From Polyangiaceae bacterium (GTDB taxonomy: Bacteria > Myxococcota_A > Polyangia > Polyangiales > Polyangiaceae): DNA of 35,631 nt. Each line of letters starts with the position of its first letter. The first letter of the stretch is position 1. Position numbers and translations under genes: made by a program. Below are positions 22,295 to 29,892 of this stretch, piece after piece. The notes beneath the pieces were generated by a model. It was given only the letters and a program-made list of their open reading frames with translations, was not told where the DNA came from and made no database searches. The stretch covers positions 1-35,631 of the forward strand of contig JAICQQ010000072.1 in the NCBI GenBank assembly GCA_025937785.1, read 5' to 3'.

Positions 22295-24523
22295 TCAGGG
22301 GAAGATCCCGCAATCATCGCCAAGGTTGTCCGTGATGGTGATGGTCCAGGTGATCTCGTTTTGCGCCTGGATTTGCTCCATCAGCTCGACAGCCTCGCAA
22401 TTGGGCAGACTGTGGTTCATCTCGACGTCGAAATAGCCGCCGACTTTTCCGAGCATCGGGAAGCCGTCAAGGGACGTGAGCCCTGGGTTCTCGATCAGCA
22501 GGAAGCTGAGCCCCACCACGGTCAGCCTCGCCATGCTGAACGCGGTCGATTCCCCCTCGGTGCCATTCAGACTGAACGAAAGCGTCGTCGCAACTTCGCT
22601 CACCAAGTCGGCGGTAAAACTCCGAAGATTCGGGTTATTGGAGAGATAGAAGTCACCGGCGATTATGTCGAGTTTTGGGAATTCCAGGTTCTCGAGGCTA
22701 GTTTCGGTAAGGAACACTCCACCGACTGATCTTAGCTCGGGAACGTCGAGTTGTTCGAGAAGTGCTGCACCTACACCGAACACACCGTCGACCTGTTCTA
22801 GGACAGCGAACGATGCACTAGCTACCTGATCCGCCCTCCCAAACCCGAACTCGCCGTGCACTACTCGCAGGCTTGGAAAGCCGGCGAAGTTGGGCATACG
22901 CGCGGGAAGATACATGCTTACGCTGCCCGACTCGGTCAGCTGTGGCATTTCGAAGCTTTGGTCCGTCGCCACGCCGCCGTTGTCGCTAAACACGAGACGC
23001 CCGGGAAGCTTTTGCACCAGGTCTGCAGCGAACGTCTCGAGCGAACGGTTTCTTTCGATCCGGATCGAGCGTTCGCCGTCCGCCCCAATCTCCGTGAGCG
23101 CTGGGAGTTTGACTTGTCTCAGTGAGTCGTTGAACGTGACCGAAATACTTTGCCCCACGCGACGCAGCGAAGCGAACGCGCTGATCTGCATCAGCGCCGC
23201 ATTGCCGGTGAAACCGAGGAAGCTGCCAACCTCCGCCAGCGGGACTGCGAAGTCCTCGAGCCCGGTATTCTGCACCCAGACGCCGCCGCCGACGGAACGC
23301 AGCCGTGGGAGAGACGCTGTGTGTATGTTGCCCTCGAGCCAAAGGCTCCCACCGATCAGCGAGAGGGCAGCTAAATCCACGTCTCCGCCGTCGGAAAACT
23401 CTACATCGCCATTGGCACCTACCAATGCCGGCAGCGCGGCGCTTTCTAGCGACGGGACTCCAACGTACAGACGTTCCCCTACCAATGCAAGCTGGCTGAG
23501 CGAATTCAGGTCAACGAGTGTGTCGTCAGCGCTCGGGTCGCTGAGCTCTAGCTCACCATCGACCTGTGTCAGGCATCTGAGCGGGTCGAGAGAGCTCACG
23601 CCGTGGCCTGACTCGAGTTGAATCAACAGGTCACCACGCACGCGAGTCACCCCCGTGAGGGCAGCGAGGCTAGCGGCATCGACCACCGTGGTCCCCTCCA
23701 CGACCTTCTCACCGCAGCCCTCCGGGAGACCCGCACGCACGACGAAGTACCTGCCCTCCTCCGCCATGTCGAAATCGACCCAAAACCCGCTGGCGTCGCT
23801 GTAAAAGCGCAGCGCGTCGACGCGTCGGATCCCGAGATCCGTAGCTACCAAGATCCAAAAAGCATCGGCATCCGGCGGCAGCCCAGCTAGCCGCAGCGCT
23901 GTTGCGACGCCCCGTTCCAAACGGCCACCGTCTTCGAGATCGACGCTGAGGGCTGCGGAGACGACCTCGAGTGTGTCCGGCAACTCCGGGGCCGTGACGA
24001 GTTCCAGAGCTGCGCACGTGTCTTCTTCCACGGTTCCCAATGAAACGGTCAGGTTCGCAACGACCTCGCCAGCGTCGTTTGCCACGGCGTATTCACCTCC
24101 CTCCGGCGTCAGTGTGACGTCGCTGACGGCGCAGCTCGAGCCTCCGGAGCCTCCCGGGCTCCCCCCGTCGCCACCGCCGCTTTCACCGGAGCCGCCACTA
24201 CTGCCACCTAGGCCCCCCTGGCCACCACCAGCCCCGCCGCCAGAACCGCCAGAACCGCCAGAACCGCCGGAACCGCCAGAACCGCCGGAACCGCCCAGGG
24301 TGGCGCCTGAGGCTGAGCCTCCATTGCTGCCACCGGAGCCGCCCTCCCCGGTGCCAGTTCCATCCAGGATCCCGCCGGAGCCACCATGACTGACGCCCGT
24401 GCCGCCCGATCCGCTATCGCCGTCCTTCGGACCAACGTCGATGTCGAGTGTGCAGGCGATTGCAAACAACCCACTGCAGACTGCCCACGCGAGTGTAAAC
24501 GCACTTTCACCCTTCGATGGCAT
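22295..24523 (-). CDS. Large surface lipoprotein with Receptor-L-like repeats
   Basis: A 742-residue protein. The lipobox FAIAC (Cys24) follows a typical signal peptide. Residues about 30-125 are a Gly/Ser-rich tether encoded by 9-bp repeats. From about residue 250, repeated segments such as VDGELELSD, GGSLWLEGN, GGGVWVQN, RVGQSISVT and KVGGYFDVEMN alternate beta-strands with Leu/Val-rich stretches and N/D turns, typical of Receptor-L/ECM33-like beta-helical LRR domains. It ends in LPNCEAVELMEQI and DNLGDDC with a probable disulfide. ATG 24523 has a strong ribosome binding site (AAAAGGAGG). It is monocistronic. A role in adhesion or recognition is inferred from the fold type only. Confidence 0.75.
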   Translation of the reverse strand: MPSKGESAFTLAWAVCSGLFAIACTLDIDVGPKDGDSGSGGTGVSHGGSGGILDGTGTGEGGSGGSNGGSASGATLGGSGGSGGSGGSGGSGGSGGGAGGGQGGLGGSSGGSGESGGGDGGSPGGSGGSSCAVSDVTLTPEGGEYAVANDAGEVVANLTVSLGTVEEDTCAALELVTAPELPDTLEVVSAALSVDLEDGGRLERGVATALRLAGLPPDADAFWILVATDLGIRRVDALRFYSDASGFWVDFDMAEEGRYFVVRAGLPEGCGEKVVEGTTVVDAASLAALTGVTRVRGDLLIQLESGHGVSSLDPLRCLTQVDGELELSDPSADDTLVDLNSLSQLALVGERLYVGVPSLESAALPALVGANGDVEFSDGGDVDLAALSLIGGSLWLEGNIHTASLPRLRSVGGGVWVQNTGLEDFAVPLAEVGSFLGFTGNAALMQISAFASLRRVGQSISVTFNDSLRQVKLPALTEIGADGERSIRIERNRSLETFAADLVQKLPGRLVFSDNGGVATDQSFEMPQLTESGSVSMYLPARMPNFAGFPSLRVVHGEFGFGRADQVASASFAVLEQVDGVFGVGAALLEQLDVPELRSVGGVFLTETSLENLEFPKLDIIAGDFYLSNNPNLRSFTADLVSEVATTLSFSLNGTEGESTAFSMARLTVVGLSFLLIENPGLTSLDGFPMLGKVGGYFDVEMNHSLPNCEAVELMEQIQAQNEITWTITITDNLGDDCGIFP
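24236..24298. repeat. 9-bp tandem repeat coding the Gly-rich tether
   Basis: Seven or so copies of a CCGCCAGAA-type unit (alternating CCGCCAGAA and CCGCCGGAA) code GGS/GSG repeats on the minus strand in the L-domain lipoprotein gene. Nine-base units keep the reading frame. Confidence 0.85.
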
Positions 24524-24914
24524 GGCACCCCCCTCCTTTTGTGCTGGCGCAATAGAGGATGCACCAGCGCTTGGGCAGCGTCAACCGCTGGTTGAGCTGG
24601 AGCCGTGGTCGAGAGCTGCCGTTGACGCGCGGAACACAGACGGCGCTGCTCTTGCTCTGAAGTCCCTACTACCGATAGCGCACCTCGACACAAGCAATAG
24701 GTCTGCTCAGCTGTGATGTGACGAGATGTTCGGAGAATCAAAAGGCTTTGAGCAGCTCCCGCATCTTCGCGGATCTCGTCATCACTACAACGAAAACCTG
24801 GAAATACCGGCCGGGCCGGTTGCGCCCGGCGCCCTCATGATGTCCACCGACGCGAGTCTACGCGCCGCCTTCACGCGAGCTCGACGACCGATCCTGATGC
24901 TGATCGAGCGGTGT
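24524..24914. other. Intergenic region with a 15-bp palindrome
   Basis: About 390 bases between two minus-strand genes. A near-perfect palindrome ACCGGCCGGGCCGGT lies at 24806-24820, about 95 bp beyond the metalloprotease stop. On the minus strand it is followed by a moderately T-rich stretch (TATTTCCAGGTTTT), so it could be a weak terminator. Otherwise only the promoter region of the L-domain gene is expected here. The open frame on the plus strand at 24726-25082 is antisense to the metalloprotease and is not considered a gene. Confidence 0.4.
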
Positions 24915-25865
24915 CTAGTCGAGCACCGTCATGACCCACGACGTGGGCATGCCGTAGATACTGCGAGCGCCGACTCCGTCCAGTTGGGAGATGACCCACT
25001 CGGTCTCCGTCGGCGTGCACGAGCCTCCGGTGTAGTGCATTACCGATTGCACGTCGTAGTCCGTCAAGCGCCGCCCTGTTAGGTCGTCCCCTGGCATGGT
25101 AGGCGCCTCGATGGTGCACAGGCTTCCCGGCTTCCAGGGATGTTCGTGACGAAAACCGAGCATATGACCGAGCTCATGCCTGAACAAGCCGGTCGCCGAG
25201 AGCACGCCACCGATCAGGTTGTAGTTCATGCCGAGCATGCCCGTGTATACCGTCGTACCCGCAGTGTTGGGGCAGCCCATGTTGGGACCGCTCCACATCT
25301 TCTTGTTCGTCGCACAGCCTGCGAAGGAGGTGGTCGTCATCGGGATGATGGCAAAATCGACGTTGGCGTTGGTCTCCGTGCAGGTCGAGTCCTGAGCGGA
25401 GACGTAGCGGAAGCGCACGTTGGCCACCTTCTCCCAATCGCGCATCGCGGCCTGCGCCTCGGTCACGACCCGGTTCTTGTCGAACGGTGCGTAGCTCGAC
25501 TGAAAGAGGTTCGAAACGCAGTACTTGATATCGAGTGCTTCGGTTCGCGTATACACCGGTTCAGACCCGTTCGAGAGCCGCTGAAAAACGGCGAGCTTCC
25601 AGCCATCGTTCAGGATCGTCTCTTCGTAGTACGCGTAAAGGTCCGCTTCCGAGTCGAAGAACAAATCGCCCTCGACCACGTAGGCTACCTTGCCGTTGCT
25701 GGAGATCTCGGCTTGGTCGCGATACTCTTCCCACGAGATTCCGACCTGCTCTTCCTCTTGGACCTCGATGAATTCGTCCGATTCCGCAATTCCTCCGCAC
25801 CCCGACAGGAGCAGGAGGGAACAGAATCCGATGATGGAGCGTCCCTGTACTTTGGATGAGCGCAT
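24915..25865 (-). CDS. Zinc metalloprotease, astacin/matrixin-like lipoprotein
   Basis: A 316-residue exported protease. The lipobox LSGC (Cys23) follows a signal peptide. Residues about 50-130 form an N-terminal region (SWEEYRDQAEISSNGKVAYV), and the catalytic domain follows: WEKVANVRFRYVS, NVDFAIIPM, then the zinc site HELGHMLGFRHEH (His230, Glu231, His234, His240) and the Met-turn SVMHY (Met276), the extended HExxHxxGxxH motif of metzincins. The substrate is unknown; extracellular protein is likely. ATG 25865 is preceded by AAGGGA. The small secreted protein gene ends 53 bp upstream on the same strand, so both are likely transcribed together. The upstream open frame to 26402 is not part of the protein. 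Confidence 0.88.
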   Translation of the reverse strand: MRSSKVQGRSIIGFCSLLLLSGCGGIAESDEFIEVQEEEQVGISWEEYRDQAEISSNGKVAYVVEGDLFFDSEADLYAYYEETILNDGWKLAVFQRLSNGSEPVYTRTEALDIKYCVSNLFQSSYAPFDKNRVVTEAQAAMRDWEKVANVRFRYVSAQDSTCTETNANVDFAIIPMTTTSFAGCATNKKMWSGPNMGCPNTAGTTVYTGMLGMNYNLIGGVLSATGLFRHELGHMLGFRHEHPWKPGSLCTIEAPTMPGDDLTGRRLTDYDVQSVMHYTGGSCTPTETEWVISQLDGVGARSIYGMPTSWVMTVLD

Positions 25866-25918
25866 AGCTGGAAATCCCTTCTGAAAGAGCCTTGCAGTCC
25901 GCCTAGACCGCGCGTGGG

Positions 25919-26272
25919 TCACGGGTTCCAAAGGGTGATGCGCTTCGCCCAGCACTGGCCGGAGATGTTCTGATACTGGACGATGATGTTCGCCCGCGAC
26001 AGGGTCGCGGCCTGCAGATTTTTCACCATGTCTTGATAGCGCGGATGGCTGGTGCTGATGCGAACGCCGTTCGTGTTGTAGGTCGACGTCGTCCCGCAGG
26101 TGCTGCCAAACGTGAAGAAGAAGTAGGCGTACGAGCTGTGCCCCACGGTGACGTTCTGAACATAGCTGTTGATTGAGCCGCCCGTGGTGTCGTCCTCCGG
26201 CGCCGCCGAGGCAGGAGCCACGAACGCGGCCATCGTTAACATCGTTACCAACAGTGTCCTCATTTGCTTCAT
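25919..26272 (-). CDS. Small secreted protein upstream of the metalloprotease
   Basis: A 117-residue protein with a clear signal peptide (MKQMRTLLVTMLTMAAFVAP, cleavage after ASA). The mature part is Thr/Ser/Tyr-rich with beta-strand character (VGHSSYAYFFFTFGS, ANIIVQYQNISGQCW) and two Cys that may form a disulfide. The start ATG 26272 has GGAGGA five to six bases upstream; an internal ATG three codons later is also possible. I do not recognise the family. Its position immediately upstream of a secreted protease suggests an inhibitor, chaperone or substrate-like partner; this is inference only. Confidence 0.7.
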   Translation of the reverse strand: MKQMRTLLVTMLTMAAFVAPASAAPEDDTTGGSINSYVQNVTVGHSSYAYFFFTFGSTCGTTSTYNTNGVRISTSHPRYQDMVKNLQAATLSRANIIVQYQNISGQCWAKRITLWNP

Positions 26273-26615
26273 AAGTTCCTCCGTGTTTCCCGTTTTCGAC
26301 GACCCGCAGCCGTCGCTCGTAGGTAATACGCGCACCCCCAGAGCCGCATGACACTTGCCGGTCGCTCCCTTTCATTTTTTCGCCGTCGTTCATCGCCAAC
26401 ACGAACGCGCGCTACGCGCCACAAGCACTGCGTGTTCCCTACGTCCTCGGCACGGATCCACCGCAAGCGCCGACCTACGCGCTCCCGGCAGCGTTTCTTG
26501 GCGAAGGATGCGCCGCCTACGGCAACCCTAGTACGTGTCGCGCTGATTCGCGTCGTCGGTTCCCACTATTGGAGACTCATACCATGAATACACGCCTGAT
26601 CTTTGCGGGGCTAGC
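26273..26615. promoter_or_regulatory. Divergent promoter region of the protease pair and the copper monooxygenase
   Basis: About 340 bases without a supported long gene. It must hold the promoter of the minus-strand protease pair and the promoter of the plus-strand oxygenase gene. The conserved box at 26500-26529 lies in the right part. A 14-codon open frame from 26583 overlaps the oxygenase start. No other element is assigned. Confidence 0.5.
26500..26529 (+). promoter_or_regulatory. Bipartite box B (GGCGAAGGA-N11-CGGCAACCCT) upstream of the monooxygenase gene
   Basis: GGCGAAGGA at 26500-26508 and CGGCAACCCT at 26520-26529 recur at 29213-29243 before the ECF sigma gene, with an 11- versus 12-base spacer. 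Flanking bases are also similar (TTTCTT/TTTTC on the left, TAG on the right). Spacing is compatible with a two-part promoter or a promoter plus activator site. It lies 87 bp before ATG 26616 and 54 bp before the short upstream ORF. Confidence 0.6.
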
Positions 26616-26627
26616 ATGCAAACACTG
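26583..26627 (+). CDS. Possible 14-codon leader ORF overlapping the monooxygenase start
   Basis: ATG 26583 opens MNTRLIFAGLACKH and stops at TGA 26625-26627, overlapping ATG 26616 in another frame. GGAG lies nine bases upstream. The peptide resembles the start of a lipoprotein signal. It could be a short leader coupling translation, or a leftover of an older start lost by frameshift. Weak evidence. Confidence 0.25.
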
Positions 26628-28034
26628 AGGCCAATGCGAAAACTCGGGGGGCTGGCGCTCGTCGCCAGCTGTGCGACCGCGTGCGCCGATAACGGCAAGA
26701 GCGCGGATGCTGGCACTGGGACGCCGTCGGAGGTGACCTACTGGCAAGACATGGTGCCGCTGTTCGAGAAGCACTGCCTGCAGTGCCATCAGGAGGGTGG
26801 TATCGGGCATGGGCGGTTCGATGTCTACGCCGAAGCGAAGGAGCACGCCGCCTTGATCCGCCACTACACCACGGCGCGCGAAATGCCGCCCTGGGATGCC
26901 ACTTCTGACGGGAGCTGCGGCGATTTTCGGGGCTCGCTGGCCCTCGACGACGCGCAGCTCGCGCTGATTGATGCCTGGGTGGAGGGCGGCGCCAAGGAGG
27001 GCACGCCCGGCCGCGTGAACCTGCCCGCGCCCGATCGGCTGCAGAACGCCAGCGACTACGCATTGCCGAGCTACGCGCCTGTCGAGCAGGGCGGCGTGCT
27101 GGCCGAGCACGACGACTATCACTGCTTTTTGCTGGACGCGAACGTGGATGCGGAGCGCTTCATCACCGGCTACGACATCGTGCCCGGCGAGCCGGAGATC
27201 GTGCATCACGTGCTGGTCATGGTGGTCGACCCCGACGCGCCTGCGGACCTGGACGAGGCCTCCGAGGACCTGATGCTGCCGGCCGGGGCCACCAATGCTG
27301 AGGTGATGGCGGCGCTGGATGCCGAGTCGCCGGACGAGCCGGGCTGGCCGTGTTGGGGCCAAGCAGGAGAGGGCGTATTCGTCCGATCGACGCCGGCGGT
27401 GTGGGCCCCCGGTCAGGGCGTGGTGCACTTTCCTGGCGACAGCGGTGCATCCCTGCGGCCGACCGACAAGCTGGTGGTGCAGGTGCACTACAACTTGCAT
27501 GATCCCGAGCTGCACGGGAAAACGGACGAGACGCACGTGCTGCTCGACATCGCGGATCACGTCCCTAACCTCGCGCTGTTCGCCGTGCCGGACGCACTGT
27601 TAGAGAGTCTGTTCGATGACGAGCCCGACACGCTGGAGCCAGGCAAGGAATCGGTGCTCTACTCGTTCAAGCGAACGGTAAAGGAGCTGGACCTCGAGGA
27701 CAGCACAGGCAACGCCCTGGCGGCATCGCGGCTGGCGGAGCTCAAGCTCTGGGGTGTGATGCCGCACATGCACGAGCGCGGGCGCAAGTTCCAGATGCGC
27801 GTGCAGTCGGACGCTGCTTCGGATCCGGCCTGTGCAGTGGACGTGCAGAGCTGGGACTTCCACTGGCAACGCATGTACTTCTACGAAAAGCCCTGGGAGC
27901 TGAACGCAGACTCCCAGTTCGAGATCACCTGCGATTACGACACCAGCAGCGAGCAGGCGCCCGTGACGCCCGGCTGGGGAACCAACAACGAAATGTGCCT
28001 CGCCACGATGTTCTTCACGGTGCCAGAGCGCTGA
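26616..28034 (+). CDS. Copper type II (PHM-like) monooxygenase with N-terminal cytochrome c motif
   Basis: A 472-residue exported protein. A lipoprotein-type signal ends at ATAC (Cys23). Residues about 40-130 are a cytochrome-c-like segment with CLQCH (Cys54, Cys57, His58) and REMPPWDATSDG, where a Met may be the second heme ligand. The rest resembles PHM-type copper type II, ascorbate-dependent monooxygenases: HHVLVMVVD (His197, His198), VQVHYN (His291), GVMPHMHERG (His384, His386) and NEMCLATMFF (Met460), the expected two-copper ligand set. It probably oxidises an unknown small molecule in the periplasm or on the surface, with the heme domain perhaps feeding electrons. ATG 26616 or 26634 could start it. 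The putative outer-membrane gene follows after 26 bp. Confidence 0.85.
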   Translation: MQTLRPMRKLGGLALVASCATACADNGKSADAGTGTPSEVTYWQDMVPLFEKHCLQCHQEGGIGHGRFDVYAEAKEHAALIRHYTTAREMPPWDATSDGSCGDFRGSLALDDAQLALIDAWVEGGAKEGTPGRVNLPAPDRLQNASDYALPSYAPVEQGGVLAEHDDYHCFLLDANVDAERFITGYDIVPGEPEIVHHVLVMVVDPDAPADLDEASEDLMLPAGATNAEVMAALDAESPDEPGWPCWGQAGEGVFVRSTPAVWAPGQGVVHFPGDSGASLRPTDKLVVQVHYNLHDPELHGKTDETHVLLDIADHVPNLALFAVPDALLESLFDDEPDTLEPGKESVLYSFKRTVKELDLEDSTGNALAASRLAELKLWGVMPHMHERGRKFQMRVQSDAASDPACAVDVQSWDFHWQRMYFYEKPWELNADSQFEITCDYDTSSEQAPVTPGWGTNNEMCLATMFFTVPER

Positions 28035-28060
28035 AGGCTCTTCATCGCCGACGACACGCA

Positions 28061-29170
28061 ATGCATAAGCCTCGCGCCGTCCCGACTAAATGCCATGCTG
28101 TGCGAGTGCTGCGATCACGGCGGAGCTCACTACGAACCTGGACCTGCCGGGCGGCACTCGCACTGTCGGCGATCGCTCCGCGCCAGGTCCTCGCCCAGCC
28201 CGCCCCCGCAGCGGTGAGCGGCGCGGAGCAGCAGCCCTGCCCGCCGGGGGTACGGCTCGTCGGCGACGAAGCTGCGGCCGAAGCCGTCTCCGCGCTCCTC
28301 CTCACTGCTGGTGTGCAGACGAGCGGTGAGCAGCACTGCGTCACGGTGATCGCGGAGCTTCGCCGGGAGCCCGACGGCCGACTCGGTGTACGCCTGGTGG
28401 ACACGCAGGGCCGCTCGACCGATCGGCTGGTATCGGACGCTGAAACCGCCGCGGCCGTCATCGAGTCCTGGGCACGCGTCGACCTCGTCGCACCGATGTT
28501 GGAGGCGCCCGCGCAGGCGGTCCCGGAAATGGAGCTCGCCCCCGCGGGGCAGGCCCCAAGCACCGCATCGAAGCCGGAAACGCACGCGGATGGGGTGCCC
28601 GGGGGCCCGCACGCGGGTGGGGTGCCCGCGGGCCCTCGTAAGGATTTTGACGCGACGGCTTGGTTGGGCGTGAGCCTCGCGGACGACGACTCGCTCTGGA
28701 CGGACCTGTCCATCGCTGGCTGTCTGCGGGTGGGCGCGGCGTGTCTGGGGGTAGAGCTGCGCGGAAGCTTCGACACGGAAGTGCACGACGCCGCCGCCGA
28801 GCTCGACACCGACCGAGGCGAAGTGGGCGGCTTGCTCAGCGCGGAGTACATGGTGGGCATCCCCGAGAGTCGCTGGCGGGTCAGCCCCGGGTTTGCAGCG
28901 GGCGCGGGCTATGTGTCGAGCGACGTCGATGCTGACGCCTCGCCCGAGATGGGTCCTGCCGTGTCGCGCGGCGACGTCAGCATGCGCCTCGGCGTGTTCG
29001 GGCACGTGGCCGCGGCCGTGGCGCGGGACTTGCACCTATCCGGCCGCTTAGGCTTCGAGGTCGCCCCGCTGGCGCGGACGCGTGCGGAGCCCGAAGACGG
29101 CGTGCTGATCCCGGGCGTGCCGCGTTGGTATCTGCGCTTCGCCGTGGGCGTGCGCTACAGCACCTTCTGA
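28061..29170 (+). CDS. Putative outer-membrane beta-barrel protein
   Basis: A 369-residue protein. The N-terminus has a basic region and a hydrophobic stretch (CRAALALSAIAPRQVLAQ) suggesting a signal peptide with AxA-like cleavage. Residues about 40-130 form a small alpha/beta region (GVRLVGDEAAAEAVSALLLT, VTVIAELRR), followed by a Pro/Gly-rich linker. From about residue 190 to the end, alternating amphipathic strands with Gly/Asp turns (ATAWLGVSLADDD, CLGVELRGSF, WRVSPGFAAGAGYV, LSGRLGFEVAPLA) end in LRFAVGVRYSTF, with the C-terminal aromatic typical of outer-membrane barrels. Function unknown. It follows the monooxygenase closely and is probably in the same operon. Similar proteins often lie next to ECF sigma operons in myxobacteria, as here. 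Confidence 0.6.
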   Translation: MHKPRAVPTKCHAVRVLRSRRSSLRTWTCRAALALSAIAPRQVLAQPAPAAVSGAEQQPCPPGVRLVGDEAAAEAVSALLLTAGVQTSGEQHCVTVIAELRREPDGRLGVRLVDTQGRSTDRLVSDAETAAAVIESWARVDLVAPMLEAPAQAVPEMELAPAGQAPSTASKPETHADGVPGGPHAGGVPAGPRKDFDATAWLGVSLADDDSLWTDLSIAGCLRVGAACLGVELRGSFDTEVHDAAAELDTDRGEVGGLLSAEYMVGIPESRWRVSPGFAAGAGYVSSDVDADASPEMGPAVSRGDVSMRLGVFGHVAAAVARDLHLSGRLGFEVAPLARTRAEPEDGVLIPGVPRWYLRFAVGVRYSTF

Positions 29171-29212
29171 ATTCCTCGCAGGCCGGCCGGGCTCGGCGTG
29201 GCGCAACTTTTC

Positions 29213-29243
29213 GGCGAAGGAATGCGGGCCGAGCGGCAACCCT
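29213..29243 (+). promoter_or_regulatory. Bipartite box A (GGCGAAGGA-N12-CGGCAACCCT) upstream of the ECF sigma gene
   Basis: GGCGAAGGA at 29213-29221 and CGGCAACCCT at 29234-29243 match the box before the monooxygenase gene. The box lies 41 bp before the sigma-factor ATG, a typical promoter distance. An ECF factor often recognises its own promoter, so this is a candidate autoregulatory element. Which half is the -35 region cannot be decided from two copies. Confidence 0.6.
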
Positions 29244-29283
29244 CTAGCAACCAGTTTCGAGCTCGGTGCTGTCCTAAAGACCC

Positions 29284-29892
29284 ATGCCCCTCAAGGCCAA
29301 AGTGATACGCCTCCCCAAGCGCTCGTCCCCAGGCGAGACGCTGAGCGACTCCGCGCTGCTCGCGGCCTTAGGCACCGGTGACGTCGCGGCCTTGGGAGCA
29401 CTCTATGACCGCCACGCCGCCACGCTTTTTCGCTTCCTGTGCCGGCTGCCGCATGTCGACGAGCAGGAGGCCGAGGACCTCGTGCAGGAGGCCTTCCTCG
29501 CCGCCCAACACGCCGCGCGCTCCTATCGCGGCGATTGCTCGGTACGTACCTGGCTGATGGCGATCGCAGGCAACCTGTCCAAGGCGCGCGCGCGTTCGCG
29601 ACAGCGCAATCGCAGCGCCCTGGAACGCGCCCGCCTGCAGGCCTTGCCCACGCTCGTTTCGGCCGACGCGGAGGCGCAGCTGCGCCAGCGCCAGCAGATC
29701 GCACGCGTCGCCGCGGCACTCGCCGACCTACCGCACGACCTGCAGCTGGCCTACGTGATGTGCGAACTCGAAGGGGTGCCAGGCGTCGAAGCGGCGCGGG
29801 TGCTGAAGACGCGCGAAGGCACGCTTTATCGGCGCTTGCACGACGCACGCAAGCGGCTGCGCGCGGCGTTGGAAGGCGAGGGGCCATGCTGA
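29284..29892 (+). CDS. ECF RNA polymerase sigma factor
   Basis: A 202-residue extracytoplasmic-function sigma factor. Region 2 (about residues 40-105) includes LYDRHAATLFRFLCRL, EDLVQEAFLAAQHAA and RTWLMAIAGNLSKARAR; region 4 (about 138-195) includes RVAAALADLPHDLQLAYVMC and VEAARVLKTREGTLYRRLHDARKRL, a helix-turn-helix for the -35 element. There is no long C-terminal extension. The linker is Arg-rich. The start ATG 29284 is the only good one. Its stop overlaps the following anti-sigma gene (ATGCTGA), indicating coupled translation. The upstream box suggests autoregulation. Confidence 0.92.
   Translation: MPLKAKVIRLPKRSSPGETLSDSALLAALGTGDVAALGALYDRHAATLFRFLCRLPHVDEQEAEDLVQEAFLAAQHAARSYRGDCSVRTWLMAIAGNLSKARARSRQRNRSALERARLQALPTLVSADAEAQLRQRQQIARVAAALADLPHDLQLAYVMCELEGVPGVEAARVLKTREGTLYRRLHDARKRLRAALEGEGPC

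Noticed and set aside
24806..24820. Strong Rho-independent terminator
   Set aside because: Palindrome is good but lies about 95 bp past the stop and lacks a real T-run; kept only as a weak possibility in the intergenic entry.
26500..26530. Sigma-54 promoter at the box before the monooxygenase
   Set aside because: TTGGC is followed by GC, but the GG-GC spacing differs between the two copies of the box and the rest of the consensus is missing.
29213..29243. Riboswitch (ZTP- or glycine-like GGCAAC elements)
   Set aside because: Only a short conserved segment; no paired stems of the known classes, and the genes do not fit such ligands.
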